Source of the DNA: Streptomyces coryli
GTDB taxonomy: Bacteria > Actinomycetota > Actinomycetes > Streptomycetales > Streptomycetaceae
Length of the DNA stretch: 39,557 nucleotides
Direction of reading: 5' to 3'
Assembly: GCF_011044975.1 (NCBI RefSeq)
Contig: NZ_JAAKZV010000051.1
Span: 1-39,557, forward strand
The notes under the pieces are model-generated. The model was not told the origin of the DNA. It saw only the letters and a program-made list of their open reading frames with translations, and searched no databases. Numbering within the stretch: position 1 is the first letter of the stretch; every line of letters starts with the position of its first letter. Shown here piece by piece: positions 1-8,312 of this stretch. A program made the translations under genes and the position numbers.

Positions 1-581
1 TCCCCAATCCGCAGCACCGCCCCCGCCCGCACCAACACCGGGGTCTCCCCCACCACCGCCCCGTCCAGCCGCGTCCCGTTCGTCGAGCCCAGGTCGCACA
101 CCGTCAGCGTGCCGTCCTCCGCCACATCCAGGGCGCAGTGCAGCCGCGACACATCCGGATCGTCCAGCGGCACCTCGGCCTCCGCCGATCTGCCGATACG
201 GATCCGGCCGCCGTGCAGCAGATGGACACCCCCCGCATCCGGCCCCGCGGTCACCTGCAGCCGCGCCGCGGCACCAGCCGCCGGATCCGGGTCCGCCGCC
301 CCGCCGGCCTCCGGCTCCGCAGGACCGCCGAGGGCGAGGATCGCGCCGTCCACCAGCGGGGGCTCGCCCAGCAGCGCGCGGTCAGGGTCCAGCCGCCGCG
401 CACCGGAAAAAACCGGGACCGCCGCGCCACCGGCAGAGCCGCCGGAGCCCGCCCCCGCCACCGCGTCCGCGAGGCCGGAGGTGACGGCGCCGAGGGGCGT
501 GCCCGCGGGGGCGGTGACCAGCACGTCGCTGCCGTGCGCCGGGCCGCGCTGCGGCAGCTGGACGGTCAGCCGGATCTGCAT
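1..581 (-). CDS. FHA-domain protein, N-terminal part (runs off left edge)
   Basis: The reading frame starts at ATG 579-581 and is open to base 1, giving 193 codons of an incomplete protein. It begins MQIRLTVQLPQRG, followed by a low-complexity Ala/Gly/Pro stretch. A forkhead-associated domain then follows, with visible signatures GGRIRIGRS, DVSRLHC and DLGSTNGTRLDG, the hallmarks of a phosphothreonine-binding FHA fold. FHA domains commonly read out Ser/Thr kinase activity, and this gene is divergent from two Ser/Thr kinase genes, so a functional link is a reasonable inference. In actinomycetes similar N-termini occur on large FtsK/SpoIIIE-type ATPases of type VII-like systems, but the rest of this protein is outside the window, so that identity is only a possibility. 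Confidence 0.8.
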   Translation of the reverse strand, partial: MQIRLTVQLPQRGPAHGSDVLVTAPAGTPLGAVTSGLADAVAGAGSGGSAGGAAVPVFSGARRLDPDRALLGEPPLVDGAILALGGPAEPEAGGAADPDPAAGAAARLQVTAGPDAGGVHLLHGGRIRIGRSAEAEVPLDDPDVSRLHCALDVAEDGTLTVCDLGSTNGTRLDGAVVGETPVLVRAGAVLRIG

Positions 582-1062
582 GCCCCGTCACCGGTTCCCT
601 TCTGGCCGCGAGAGAGGCATCCGGCACACCTGCCGCCACCCCAGCCCGCCGCCTGCTCGCTCCTTGCCCTTCATGACCGTTCACGGCCGCTCACAGCCAT
701 ACCCGGCCGTACTCGCGGTCAGCGCCCCCCGGAGTCCGCTCGTGGAGGCATCTTTCCACCTCCCACCGACAGCCGGTGCCCAGGGCGTAGTTGAACGATC
801 TTGATTGACGGAAAGTTGCCGCATCGGAGCGTCCTTGTCACTACCTAGGCGCACGCCGGGCGCACAGATCGGCAACCATCCGCTCCGGTGGCGCGTCCTC
901 CACCGGAAGAACCTCGCCCGCACGGGGGAAGTCCGCAGGCGAGGGTGGACGCGACCGCCCACCTGGGCGGCACCACTAGAGTGGGGAAGATGGCGTCCGG
1001 GCCGTCCCGGCCAAGACGCGACTGCGACATTTACCGATGATCACGACCAGGGAGCGCATGAC
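582..1062. other. 481-bp divergent intergenic region
   Basis: No convincing gene lies here; open frames on both strands have shadow-like composition. It separates the divergent FHA gene and first kinase gene and must hold their promoters. The clearest element is an imperfect palindrome with a TAnnnT hexamer at 973-984. The stretch around 789-840 is relatively AT-rich and holds TTGATT, TTGACG and TTGTCA words. None of these sits at a good spacing from a -10 box. Confidence 0.5.
973..984 (+). promoter_or_regulatory. Putative -10 box inside an inverted repeat
   Basis: CCACT-AG-AGTGG is an inverted repeat with 5-bp arms. It contains TAGAGT (977-982), which matches the TAnnnT -10 consensus of vegetative actinomycete promoters. 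No good -35 hexamer is visible at 16-19 bp upstream. Transcription from here would give a leader of about 75 nt before the kinase start at 1063. A repressor or activator could overlap the -10, but this is inference. Confidence 0.3.
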
Positions 1063-2688
1063 GTGCGGCCGGTAGGCAGCAAGTACCTGCTCGAGGAGCC
1101 GCTCGGACGCGGCGCCACGGGCACCGTGTATCGCGGCCGTCAGCGGGAGACGGCGGGCGCCGAGGCGGCCGTGGCGGGCCAGCCCGGCGAGACCGTCGCG
1201 ATCAAGGTCCTCAAGGAGGAGCTGGCGAGCGATCCGGACGTGGTGATGCGCTTCCTGCGGGAGCGCTCCGTCCTGCTCCGGCTCACCCACCCGAACATCG
1301 TCCGCACCCGCGACCTGGTCGTCGAGGGCGACCTGCTCGCGCTGGTGATGGATCTGATCGACGGCCCCGACCTGCACCGCTACCTGCGCGAATACGGCCC
1401 CTTCACCCCGATCGGGGCCTCCCTCCTCACCGCCCAGATCGCCGACGCGCTGGCCGCCAGCCATGCCGACGGCGTCGTGCACCGCGACCTGAAGCCGGCG
1501 AATGTCCTGCTGGCCGGCAACGGCTCGGACAGCATGACGCCGATGCTGACCGACTTCGGCATCGCCCGGCTCGCGGATTCGCCGGGCCTGACCCGTACTC
1601 ATGAATTCGTCGGCACCCCGGCCTATGTCGCCCCGGAGTCCGCCGAGGGCAAGCCGCAGACCTCCGCCGTGGACATCTACGGCGCCGGCATCCTGCTGTA
1701 CGAGCTGCTGACCGGGCGGCCGCCGTTCTCCGGCGGCAGCGCCCTGGAGGTGCTGCACCGGCATCTGAGCGAGGAGCCGGTCCGGCCCGGCGGCATCCCG
1801 GACCCGCTGTGGACCGTGATCCAGTCCTGCCTGCGCAAGAAGCCGGAGGAGCGTCCGAGCGCCGAGAACCTGGCCCGCGCGCTGCGCACCGTCGCCGCGG
1901 GCATCGGCGCCGGCGCCACCCCCGAGCAGGCCACCGCCGCCATGGGCGTGGCCGCGCTGCTCGCGCCCGACCCGACGCCCGCGACGGTGCCGGGGAGCGG
2001 CGGCGGCGCGGGCGGGGACGCCGACCCGACGCAGGTGCTGCCCTCGAACGCGTCGTCGCAGTCCCCCTCGTACGACCCCAACGCGGCCACCTCCTTCCTG
2101 CCCGCCGCCGGCGCGGCCGGCCAGGGCGGCCCGGGCAGCGGCTCCGAGGACCGTACGACCGCGATGCCGCCGGTCCCGCAGCAGCCGCCGCAGCAGCAGG
2201 ACGGTCCGCACCCCTGGGAGACCCAGATGCGGGCGGCCAGGGACCGCAGCGAGCAGACCCAGCAGATGGGATACCTCGACCCGAGCGAGGACCCGCTGCG
2301 CCGCCGGCCGCGGCGCGAGGCGCAGCGCCGCCAGCAGCCGCCGCCGTACGCGCAGCAGCAGGCCCCGCGCCGGCAGCCCGAGCCGCAGCCGCAGCGCTAT
2401 CAGCGCCCGCAGCAGCCGCCCGCTGCCCCGCCGCCGCAGGAGCCGCCGCGGCAGCGCCGGGAGCGGAGCCCGAACCGGATGCGGATCCCGGGCCTCGGCT
2501 GCCTCAAGGGCTGTCTGTTCATGGTGATCGTCCTGGTCGTTGGGTCCTGGCTGACCTGGGAGTTCGCGATTCCGGAGGACTGGAAGACGAACGGCCAGAA
2601 CTTCTTCGAGCAGGCCTGGGACTGGACCGTCACCGTGAAGGACTGGATCTCCGATCTCGGCAAGGCCGGCGGTGGCGGCGGCAACTGA
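1063..2688 (+). CDS. Membrane-anchored serine/threonine protein kinase
   Basis: A 541-residue Hanks-type kinase. All core motifs are present: glycine loop GRGATGTVY (15-23), ATP-binding Lys48 in VAIKVLKEE, catalytic loop HRDLKPANVLL (Asp142), DFG at 164-166, and GTPAYVAPE at the end of the activation segment. About 16 extra residues separate the glycine loop from Lys48. After the kinase domain comes a long Gln/Pro/Arg-rich linker, one membrane helix at about 481-501, and a short tail rich in Trp. PASTA repeats are absent, so the ligand-sensing mode differs from PknB. I chose GTG 1063 because GGGAG lies 8 nt upstream and the kinase fold starts directly after it; an in-frame start at 805 would add 86 residues of unlikely composition. 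It is followed 91 bp later by a second kinase gene. Confidence 0.9.
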   Translation: MRPVGSKYLLEEPLGRGATGTVYRGRQRETAGAEAAVAGQPGETVAIKVLKEELASDPDVVMRFLRERSVLLRLTHPNIVRTRDLVVEGDLLALVMDLIDGPDLHRYLREYGPFTPIGASLLTAQIADALAASHADGVVHRDLKPANVLLAGNGSDSMTPMLTDFGIARLADSPGLTRTHEFVGTPAYVAPESAEGKPQTSAVDIYGAGILLYELLTGRPPFSGGSALEVLHRHLSEEPVRPGGIPDPLWTVIQSCLRKKPEERPSAENLARALRTVAAGIGAGATPEQATAAMGVAALLAPDPTPATVPGSGGGAGGDADPTQVLPSNASSQSPSYDPNAATSFLPAAGAAGQGGPGSGSEDRTTAMPPVPQQPPQQQDGPHPWETQMRAARDRSEQTQQMGYLDPSEDPLRRRPRREAQRRQQPPPYAQQQAPRRQPEPQPQRYQRPQQPPAAPPPQEPPRQRRERSPNRMRIPGLGCLKGCLFMVIVLVVGSWLTWEFAIPEDWKTNGQNFFEQAWDWTVTVKDWISDLGKAGGGGGN

Positions 2689-2712
2689 GCTGCCGATGTT
2701 GGTGATTTGTCG

Positions 2713-2744
2713 ACACCCAAAGGGTGTATAGCCCCCGTCGGGCT
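2713..2744 (+). terminator. Two tandem hairpins between the kinase genes
   Basis: ACACCC-AAA-GGGTGT (2713-2727) forms a perfect 6-bp stem with a 3-nt loop. AGCCC-CCGTC-GGGCT (2730-2744) forms a 5-bp stem. They lie 25-56 bp after the first kinase stop. No U-tract follows, as is common in high-GC actinomycetes. They may terminate or attenuate transcription from the first kinase, which would fit a separate promoter for the second. Confidence 0.4.
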
Positions 2745-2766
2745 CCACCCACCCCCTCCGTACGCG

Positions 2767-2772
2767 TAGCTT
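2767..2772 (+). promoter_or_regulatory. Putative -10 hexamer for a leaderless transcript
   Basis: TAGCTT matches TAnnnT and ends exactly 7 nt before the ATG at 2780. No Shine-Dalgarno sequence is visible upstream of that ATG. This geometry is what a leaderless mRNA would show, with transcription starting at or next to the A of the start codon. No strong -35 element is apparent. Confidence 0.35.
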
Positions 2773-2779
2773 TATCGCC

Positions 2780-4081
2780 ATGGCACGGAGAATCGGCAGC
2801 CGTTACACCGCTCACCAGGTGCTCGGCCGCGGCAGCGCGGGCACGGTCTGGCTGGGCGACGGCCCTGACGGGCCGGTCGCCATCAAGCTGCTGCGCGAGG
2901 ACCTGTCGGAGGACCGCGACCTCGTCGGCCGCTTCGTACAGGAGCGCCAGGCCCTGCTGAGCCTGGACCACCCGCGGGTGGTCGGGGTGCGCGACCTGGT
3001 CGTGGACGGCGACGACCTCGCGCTGGTCATGGAGTTGGTCCGCGGTACGGACCTCAGGACCCGGCTCGAGCACGAGCGCCGGCTGCTGCCGCAGGCGGCG
3101 GTCGCCATCGCGGCGGACGTGGCCGAGGCGCTGGCCGCGGCGCATGCGGCCGGGGTCGTGCACCGCGATGTGAAGCCCGAGAACGTCCTGCTGGACTCGT
3201 CCGCCCCGACCGGCCCCGGCGGCGCCCCGCCGGCGCTGCTCACGGACTTCGGCGTCGCCAAGCTGATCGACGCCCCGAGCCGGGCGCCGCAGGCCGCGGC
3301 GGGCGCGCGGATTCCGTCGCAGCGGCGGGTGATCGGCACCCCCGACTATCTGGCGCCGGAGATCGTCGAGGGCCTGCCGGCCCGCAAGGCGGTCGACATA
3401 TACGCCCTCGCCACGCTGCTCTACGAACTGCTGGCCGGCTTCACGCCGTTCGGCGGCGGGCACACCGGCGCGGTGCTGCGGCGGCACGTGACCGAGACGG
3501 TGGCGCCGCTGCCCGGCATCCCGGACGAGCTGTGGCAGCTGCTGCTGCAGTGCCTGGCGAAGGCGCCGGCCTCGCGGCTGCGGGCGGCGGAGATGGCGGC
3601 GGGCCTGCGGGCGCTCGTACCGGAGCTGGAGGACTTGCCGCGGCTGGACATCGACGAGCCGGCGGCCGACGAGCCGGAGCCGGTCCCGGCGGGCGCGGTG
3701 GACGCGTACGCCTCCGGCGCGGAGCAGGCGCCGCCGACGGACGGCGGACGGCCGCTGCGCGGGGCGGTTCCGCTGGTACGGGCCTCGGCCCCCGACTCGA
3801 ACCGGGACACCCACACCAGCATGCGGGTGCCGGACTCCGACGAGCTGGCGGGCGGCGCGCGGGGCACGGCCCGGGTGCCGAAGGTGCCAGGACAGCCGCG
3901 GCCCGGGTCGGCGCGGGCGCGGCAGCGGACGCCGGTCCGTACGCGACGGCTGCGGCTCGGCATTGTGGCGGTCGCGATCGCCGCGGCCGCGGGCATCGGC
4001 GGCTGGGTCGCCGCGTCCGGCGACAACGGCGGGGCGCCGCCCGGGGGGAACTCGGAGCAGTCGTCTCCCGAGGAGCCGTAA
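2780..4081 (+). CDS. Second membrane-anchored serine/threonine protein kinase
   Basis: A 433-residue Hanks-type kinase with glycine loop GRGSAGTVW (16-24), Lys36 in VAIKLLRED, HRDVKPENVLL (Asp130), DFG at 156-158 and GTPDYLAPE. A Pro/Gly-rich insert of about 10 residues precedes the DFG strand. The C-terminal third is a disordered acidic/Arg-rich linker, then one membrane helix (about 393-413, GIVAVAIAAAAGIGG) and a roughly 20-residue Gly/Pro/Glu tail outside. There are no PASTA or other sensor domains. It is clearly a paralogue of the preceding kinase, sharing the RDLVV-GDLALVM pattern after the helix C region. The start has no ribosome binding site and appears to be leaderless. The nearby FHA gene is a candidate partner, by position only. 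Confidence 0.9.
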   Translation: MARRIGSRYTAHQVLGRGSAGTVWLGDGPDGPVAIKLLREDLSEDRDLVGRFVQERQALLSLDHPRVVGVRDLVVDGDDLALVMELVRGTDLRTRLEHERRLLPQAAVAIAADVAEALAAAHAAGVVHRDVKPENVLLDSSAPTGPGGAPPALLTDFGVAKLIDAPSRAPQAAAGARIPSQRRVIGTPDYLAPEIVEGLPARKAVDIYALATLLYELLAGFTPFGGGHTGAVLRRHVTETVAPLPGIPDELWQLLLQCLAKAPASRLRAAEMAAGLRALVPELEDLPRLDIDEPAADEPEPVPAGAVDAYASGAEQAPPTDGGRPLRGAVPLVRASAPDSNRDTHTSMRVPDSDELAGGARGTARVPKVPGQPRPGSARARQRTPVRTRRLRLGIVAVAIAAAAGIGGWVAASGDNGGAPPGGNSEQSSPEEP

Positions 4082-4095
4082 GGGGCCTGCACGGG

Positions 4096-4107
4096 TTGGT
4101 ATACCAA
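4096..4107. promoter_or_regulatory. Perfect palindrome, GntR/FadR-type operator candidate
   Basis: TTGGTATACCAA is a perfect 12-bp palindrome lying 41 bp before the first amidohydrolase start. It fits the FadR-subfamily GntR consensus t.GTa.tAC.a. A TAnnnT-like hexamer TAGGGT follows at 4112-4117, so a bound repressor would cover the promoter. No GntR gene is in the window. It probably controls the amidohydrolase unit in response to a substrate, which is inference. Confidence 0.5.
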
Positions 4108-4147
4108 ATGCTAGGGTCGCTCTCCGACCGCGACCTTGGAGGCGCCC

Positions 4148-5617
4148 GTGCTCACCCGCTGGCGTGCCGCGTACATACTCGGCCATCAGGACGGCGGGCA
4201 TGCGCTGCTCCGCGACGGCGAAGTGGTGTGGGAGGGGGACAGTCTCGTCTACGTCGGGCCGCGTTACGACGGCCCCGTCGACCACGACGTCGACCTCGGT
4301 GAATCGCTCGTCCTCCCCGGCCTGATCGACCTCGACGCCCTCACCGACATCGACCACCTCGTGCTGGACTCCTGGGCCTCCCCCGAGCGCGGCCCCGGAC
4401 TGCAGTGGTCGCTCGACTACTTCGGCCGCCGCCGGGACGTCTTCACGCCCGAGGAGCGCGCGCTCGTACGCGAATACGCGCTCGTCCAGCTCGCGCTGCA
4501 CGGCATCACCACCTACATGCCCATCGCCTCCGAAGTGCACAGCTCCTGGGCGGAGACGTACGACGACTTCGTCGCCATGGCGACGATCTCGCGCCGGCTC
4601 GGCCTGCGCGGCTATCTCGGGCCCAGCTACCGGGCCGGGGTCAATGTCGTACGTCCCGACGGGACCCGCGACGTCGCCTTCGACGAGAAGGAGGGGCGGG
4701 CCGGGCTCGCCGGTGCCGAGCGGTTCCTCGAGTACGCCGACACCCTCGGCGATCCGCTGGTGCGCGGCGCGCTGCTGCCCTGCCGGATCGAGACGCTGAC
4801 CGAGGAGCTGATGCGGCAGACCGCCGCGCTCGCGCTGCGCCGCGACGTCCCGGTGCGGCTGCACGCCCTGCAGGGCTCGGTGGAGCGCGAGCTGATCCAC
4901 CGGCGGCACGGCTGCACACCCCTCGAACTGCTCGGCAGGACCGGCCTGTTCGGCACCCGGCTGCTCGTCCCGCACGGCATCGTCATCGACCGGCACCCCG
5001 ACGTGTACGGGGAGGACCGCGGCGACCTGGCGACGCTGGCCGGCGCCGGGATCTCGGTCGTGCACTGCCCGCAGACGTCGCTGCGTTACGGCAGCGTGCT
5101 GCACTCCTTCGGCGCGTACCGGGACGCGGGGGTGAACCTGTGCCTGGGCACCGACTCCTTCCCGCCCGACCTGATCCGCGGCATGGACACCGGCGTGCAC
5201 CTGGCCAAGGTCGTGGACGGCCGCGCCGACGCGGCGCCCGCGGAGGCGTACGTGGAAGCTGCCACGCTCGGCGGCGCCCGCGCCCTCGGCCGCACCGACC
5301 TCGGCCGCCTCGAAGCGGGCGCGCAGGCCGACCTGGTGGCGTTCCGTATCGACGATGTCCGGGACGGTGTCCGGGACGACCCGGTGCGCACCTTCCTCCT
5401 CAACGGCACCGCCCGGCAGGCCTCGCACTCCGTGGTGGCCGGACGGCCGGTGCTCACCGACGGGCGGCTGCCGGGCGTCGACCTCGGCGCACTACGGGCG
5501 CGGGCGCAGGGCCTGTTCGACAAGATGCGCGCCGCATACGGCGAGCGCGATACCCGCGGACGCAGTGCCGACGAGCTCTTCCCGCCCACCTTCCCGGAGT
5601 TCAAGGAGACCCAGTAG
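4148..5617 (+). CDS. Amidohydrolase-superfamily protein without the HxH motif
   Basis: A 489-residue protein of the AtzA/TrzN/SsnA-like amidohydrolase architecture. Short beta-rich segments at both ends enclose a TIM-barrel. Recognisable strands include LPGLIDLDAL (about 57-65), VPVRLHALQG, LLVPHGIVID, ISVVHCPQTSLRYG and LCLGTDSFPPDL. The His residues of the later strands and the terminal Asp are kept. The first-strand His-x-His, normally PGLIxxHxH, reads Asp61-Leu-Asp63-Ala-Leu65. Metal binding must therefore differ, or be lost, or the family may use another nucleophile. The start is GTG 4148, with GGAGG at 4138-4142. The stop is 2 bp from the next gene start, so the two are co-translated. 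The substrate is unknown; a nitrogen heterocycle or guanidino/amide compound is plausible. Confidence 0.75.
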   Translation: MLTRWRAAYILGHQDGGHALLRDGEVVWEGDSLVYVGPRYDGPVDHDVDLGESLVLPGLIDLDALTDIDHLVLDSWASPERGPGLQWSLDYFGRRRDVFTPEERALVREYALVQLALHGITTYMPIASEVHSSWAETYDDFVAMATISRRLGLRGYLGPSYRAGVNVVRPDGTRDVAFDEKEGRAGLAGAERFLEYADTLGDPLVRGALLPCRIETLTEELMRQTAALALRRDVPVRLHALQGSVERELIHRRHGCTPLELLGRTGLFGTRLLVPHGIVIDRHPDVYGEDRGDLATLAGAGISVVHCPQTSLRYGSVLHSFGAYRDAGVNLCLGTDSFPPDLIRGMDTGVHLAKVVDGRADAAPAEAYVEAATLGGARALGRTDLGRLEAGAQADLVAFRIDDVRDGVRDDPVRTFLLNGTARQASHSVVAGRPVLTDGRLPGVDLGALRARAQGLFDKMRAAYGERDTRGRSADELFPPTFPEFKETQ

Positions 5618-5619
5618 CC

Positions 5620-6819
5620 ATGTGGATCACGAACGTCCGCCCGTGGGGCCGCGAGCCCTCCGACATCCAGGTCGAGGACGGGCTGATCAGCTCGGTCGTG
5701 CCGCACGACCCGCACCGCACCGGGGACGTCGACGGCCGCGGCCGCCTCGCGCTGCCCTCCTTCTCGGACGTCCACTGCCACCTGGACTCCAACCGCGTCG
5801 GCCTGCCCTTCCGCGAGCACACCGGCGGCACCGGCATCTGGGGCCTGGTCATGAACGACCGCGAGCACTGGCGCGAGGACCCGCCGGTCGCGGAGCGTAC
5901 GACGAGCCTCCTCGGCCGCATGATCGCCCGCGGCACCACCCGCGTCCGCAGTTACGCCCAGATCGACGCCGACTGCGGCCTGGAGCGGTTCGAGGGCGTG
6001 CTGGCCGCCAAGGAGGCGCACGCCGACCGCTGCGAGGTCGAGATCATGGCCTTCCCGCAGGCCGGGCTGCTGCGGGAGAAGGGCGTACCGGAGCTGATCG
6101 ACGAGGCGCTGGCGAACGGCGCCGCCGTCGTCGGCGGCATCGACCCGTGCACGCTGGACCGCGACCCGGTGCGCCACCTCGACATCGTCTTCGAGCTCGC
6201 CGAGAAGCATCAGGCACCCGTCGACATCCACCTCCACGAGCCGGGCCACCTAGGGGTGTTCAGCACCGACCTGATCCTGGAACGGGTGCGGGCGCTGGGC
6301 ATGCAGGGCAAGGTGACGATGTCGCACGCGTACGAACTGGGGAACGTCGACGAGGCCACCACCCGCCGCCTCATCGAGGAGTTCGCCGAACTGGACATCG
6401 CGATGGCCACCATCGCCCCGGCCCAGCAGCAGCACGCCCTCCCGCTGGCCGACCTCACCGCCGCGGGCGTCCGCGTCGGCCTCGGCGAGGACGGCCAGCG
6501 CGACTGGTGGTCCCCGTACGGCAACGGCGACATGCTCGACCGCACCTGGCAGCTGGCCTTCACCAACCGCTATCGCTTCGACGAACTCATCGAGCACTGC
6601 TGGGCGGTGGCCAGCCGCGGCGGCGCCACCCTCATGGACCCGGCCCTGCCCCGGCTCACCTCGACGGCCGACCGCCCGGGCGTGGCCGCCGGCGACGCCG
6701 CCGACCTGGTGCTGGTCGCCGGCGACGCGGTCACCGCGGCCATCATGGACCGGAGCAGCGACCGTACGGTGCTGCGCCAGGGTCGGGTGGTGGCGGACGG
6801 GCTGGAGCTCGTCGGCTGA
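5620..6819 (+). CDS. CodA-like amidohydrolase (cytosine deaminase family)
   Basis: A 399-residue metal-dependent hydrolase related to cytosine deaminase and N-isopropylammelide hydrolase. Visible active-site elements are DVHCHLD (His52, His54), VDIHLHEPGH with the metal and substrate His/Glu, MSHAYEL, and GLGEDGQRDWWSPYGNGD, which corresponds to the Asp-containing loop of CodA. The metal set looks complete, unlike its neighbour. AAGGAG at 5603-5608 serves the ATG at 5620, immediately after the upstream stop. It probably removes an amino or alkylamino group from a ring compound in the cytoplasm. The true substrate cannot be read from the sequence. Pairing of two unlike amidohydrolases suggests two consecutive hydrolytic steps. 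Confidence 0.8.
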   Translation: MWITNVRPWGREPSDIQVEDGLISSVVPHDPHRTGDVDGRGRLALPSFSDVHCHLDSNRVGLPFREHTGGTGIWGLVMNDREHWREDPPVAERTTSLLGRMIARGTTRVRSYAQIDADCGLERFEGVLAAKEAHADRCEVEIMAFPQAGLLREKGVPELIDEALANGAAVVGGIDPCTLDRDPVRHLDIVFELAEKHQAPVDIHLHEPGHLGVFSTDLILERVRALGMQGKVTMSHAYELGNVDEATTRRLIEEFAELDIAMATIAPAQQQHALPLADLTAAGVRVGLGEDGQRDWWSPYGNGDMLDRTWQLAFTNRYRFDELIEHCWAVASRGGATLMDPALPRLTSTADRPGVAAGDAADLVLVAGDAVTAAIMDRSSDRTVLRQGRVVADGLELVG

Positions 6820-6874
6820 CCGGTCGCGGAGTCACGTCACGGTCACGATGCGCGACTTGACGCCGAAGGCGCTA

Positions 6875-6903
6875 TTGCGGGCGGGGCCCGAGCGGCGTAG
6901 GAA
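6875..6903 (+). promoter_or_regulatory. Putative promoter for the ABC transporter genes
   Basis: TTGCGG (6875-6880) and TAGGAA (6898-6903) are separated by exactly 17 bp. They lie 30 bp before the solute-binding protein start, within a 113-bp gap. This suggests that the transporter can be expressed apart from the amidohydrolases, although read-through is also possible because no terminator hairpin is evident after 6819. Confidence 0.35.
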
Positions 6904-6932
6904 CTTCCCCACGGGACACAGGGGAGGCTGTC

Positions 6933-8297
6933 ATGCGCAGTACCGGGAACGCCCGCAAGAGGGTCCGCACCGCCGCGGCGGCCGCCGCCGTACTGAGCCT
7001 CGCGCTGGGCGCAGCCGGCTGCGGGGACGACGACAGCGGCGGAGGTGGGAACGGCAAGGGCGGTGGTCAGGAGGAGACTGTCAAACTGCCCAAGCTCGAC
7101 GGCCAGTCGATCCAGGTCGCCGGCACCTGGACCGGGCCGGAGCAGAAGAGCTTCAAGGTGGTGCTGGACGAGTTCAGCAAGCGCACCGGCGCCGAGGTGA
7201 AGTTCGTGCCCACCGGTGACAACGTCGCCGGTTTCGTCGGCACGAAGCAGGCCGGTGGCGCGCCGCCGGACGTGGTCTTCGCACCGCAGGTGGGCGTGCT
7301 GCAGGAGTTCGTGGAGAAGGGCTGGGCCAAGCCCGTCAACTCGGCCGTGCAGAAGGAGCTGAAGCAGAACTTCGTCCAGGGCTGGCAGGACCTCGGGGCC
7401 GTCGACGGCAAGCAGTACGGCGTCTACTACAAGGCCGCCAACAAGTCCCTGGTCTGGTACAACACCAACGCCTTCGAGCAGGCCGGCGTGCAGGAGCCCA
7501 AGACCTGGGACGACTTCATCAAGACCGCGCAGACCATCTCCGACTCCGGCGTGGCGCCGGTGTCCGTGGGCGGCGCGGACGGCTGGACGCTCACCGACTG
7601 GTTCGAGAACATCTACCTCTCCCAGGCCGGGCCGGAGAAGTACGACCAGCTCGCCAAGCACGAGATCAAGTGGACCGACCCGTCGGTGAAGGACGCGCTG
7701 ACCACGCTCGGCGAGCTCTTCGGCGAGGACAGCCTGATGCTCGGCGGCAAGAACACCGCGCTGAAGACGCCGTTCCCCGACTCGATCACCAAGGCCTTCA
7801 CCCCGCCGGACGCCCCCAAGGCGGCGATGGTCTTCGAGGGCGACTTCGTGGCCTCGTTCATCGGCGACACCAAGGCCGAGGTGGGCAAGGACGCCAAGCT
7901 GTTCCCGTTCCCGGCCGTCGGCAATGAGTCGCCGGTGGTCAGCGGCGGCGACGCGGCCGTGATCCTCAAGGACAACAAGGCCTCGCAGGCGTTCCTGACC
8001 TTCCTGGCCTCGCCGGACGCGGCGAAGATCTGGGCCGAGCGCGGCGGCTTCGCCTCGCCGAACAAGAACCTGAAGATCAGCACGTATCCGAACGATGTCC
8101 AGAAGACGATCGCCGAGGCGCTCATCCAGGCCGGCAACGACTTCCGCTTCGACATGTCCGACCAGGCCCCGGCGGCGTTCGGCGGCACGAAGGGCGCGGG
8201 CGAGTGGAAGGCGCTGCAGGACTTCCTGAAGGACCCGAAGGACGTGGCGGGCGCACAGAAACAGCTGGAGACGGACGCCGCCAAGGCGTACAAGTAG
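6933..8297 (+). CDS. ABC transporter solute-binding lipoprotein, sugar type
   Basis: A 454-residue family-1 extracellular solute-binding protein. The N-terminus is a lipoprotein signal: Arg/Lys-rich start, Ala-rich helix, lipobox GAAGC with Cys30, then a Gly/Asp linker. The body has typical motifs GTWTGPEQKSF, GGAPPDVVF, VYYKAANKSLVWYN, WDDFIKTAQ and FEGDFVASFIG, resembling alpha-glucoside (AglE-like) binding proteins. It would capture an oligosaccharide or glycoside outside the membrane and deliver it to the two permeases that follow. GGGGAGG lies 6-10 nt before the ATG. It is followed 15 bp later by the first permease gene. Association with amidohydrolases is unusual for a pure sugar uptake system. 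Confidence 0.88.
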   Translation: MRSTGNARKRVRTAAAAAAVLSLALGAAGCGDDDSGGGGNGKGGGQEETVKLPKLDGQSIQVAGTWTGPEQKSFKVVLDEFSKRTGAEVKFVPTGDNVAGFVGTKQAGGAPPDVVFAPQVGVLQEFVEKGWAKPVNSAVQKELKQNFVQGWQDLGAVDGKQYGVYYKAANKSLVWYNTNAFEQAGVQEPKTWDDFIKTAQTISDSGVAPVSVGGADGWTLTDWFENIYLSQAGPEKYDQLAKHEIKWTDPSVKDALTTLGELFGEDSLMLGGKNTALKTPFPDSITKAFTPPDAPKAAMVFEGDFVASFIGDTKAEVGKDAKLFPFPAVGNESPVVSGGDAAVILKDNKASQAFLTFLASPDAAKIWAERGGFASPNKNLKISTYPNDVQKTIAEALIQAGNDFRFDMSDQAPAAFGGTKGAGEWKALQDFLKDPKDVAGAQKQLETDAAKAYK

Positions 8298-8312
8298 CGG
8301 TCGGGAACGTCC

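Noticed and set aside
805-1062. N-terminal extension of the first kinase from an in-frame start at 805
   Set aside because: The extra 86 residues have no conserved sequence, and GTG 1063 has a good ribosome site just before the kinase fold.
976-5428. Very long minus-strand open frames opposite the kinase and amidohydrolase genes
   Set aside because: They lie antisense to genes with complete motifs, are Arg/Ala/Gly/Val-rich without any family signature, and result from the GC-rich codon pattern.
6857-6862. TTGACG as -35 element for the transporter genes
   Set aside because: No TAnnnT hexamer lies at 16-19 bp from it; the TTGCGG-17-TAGGAA pair is better spaced.
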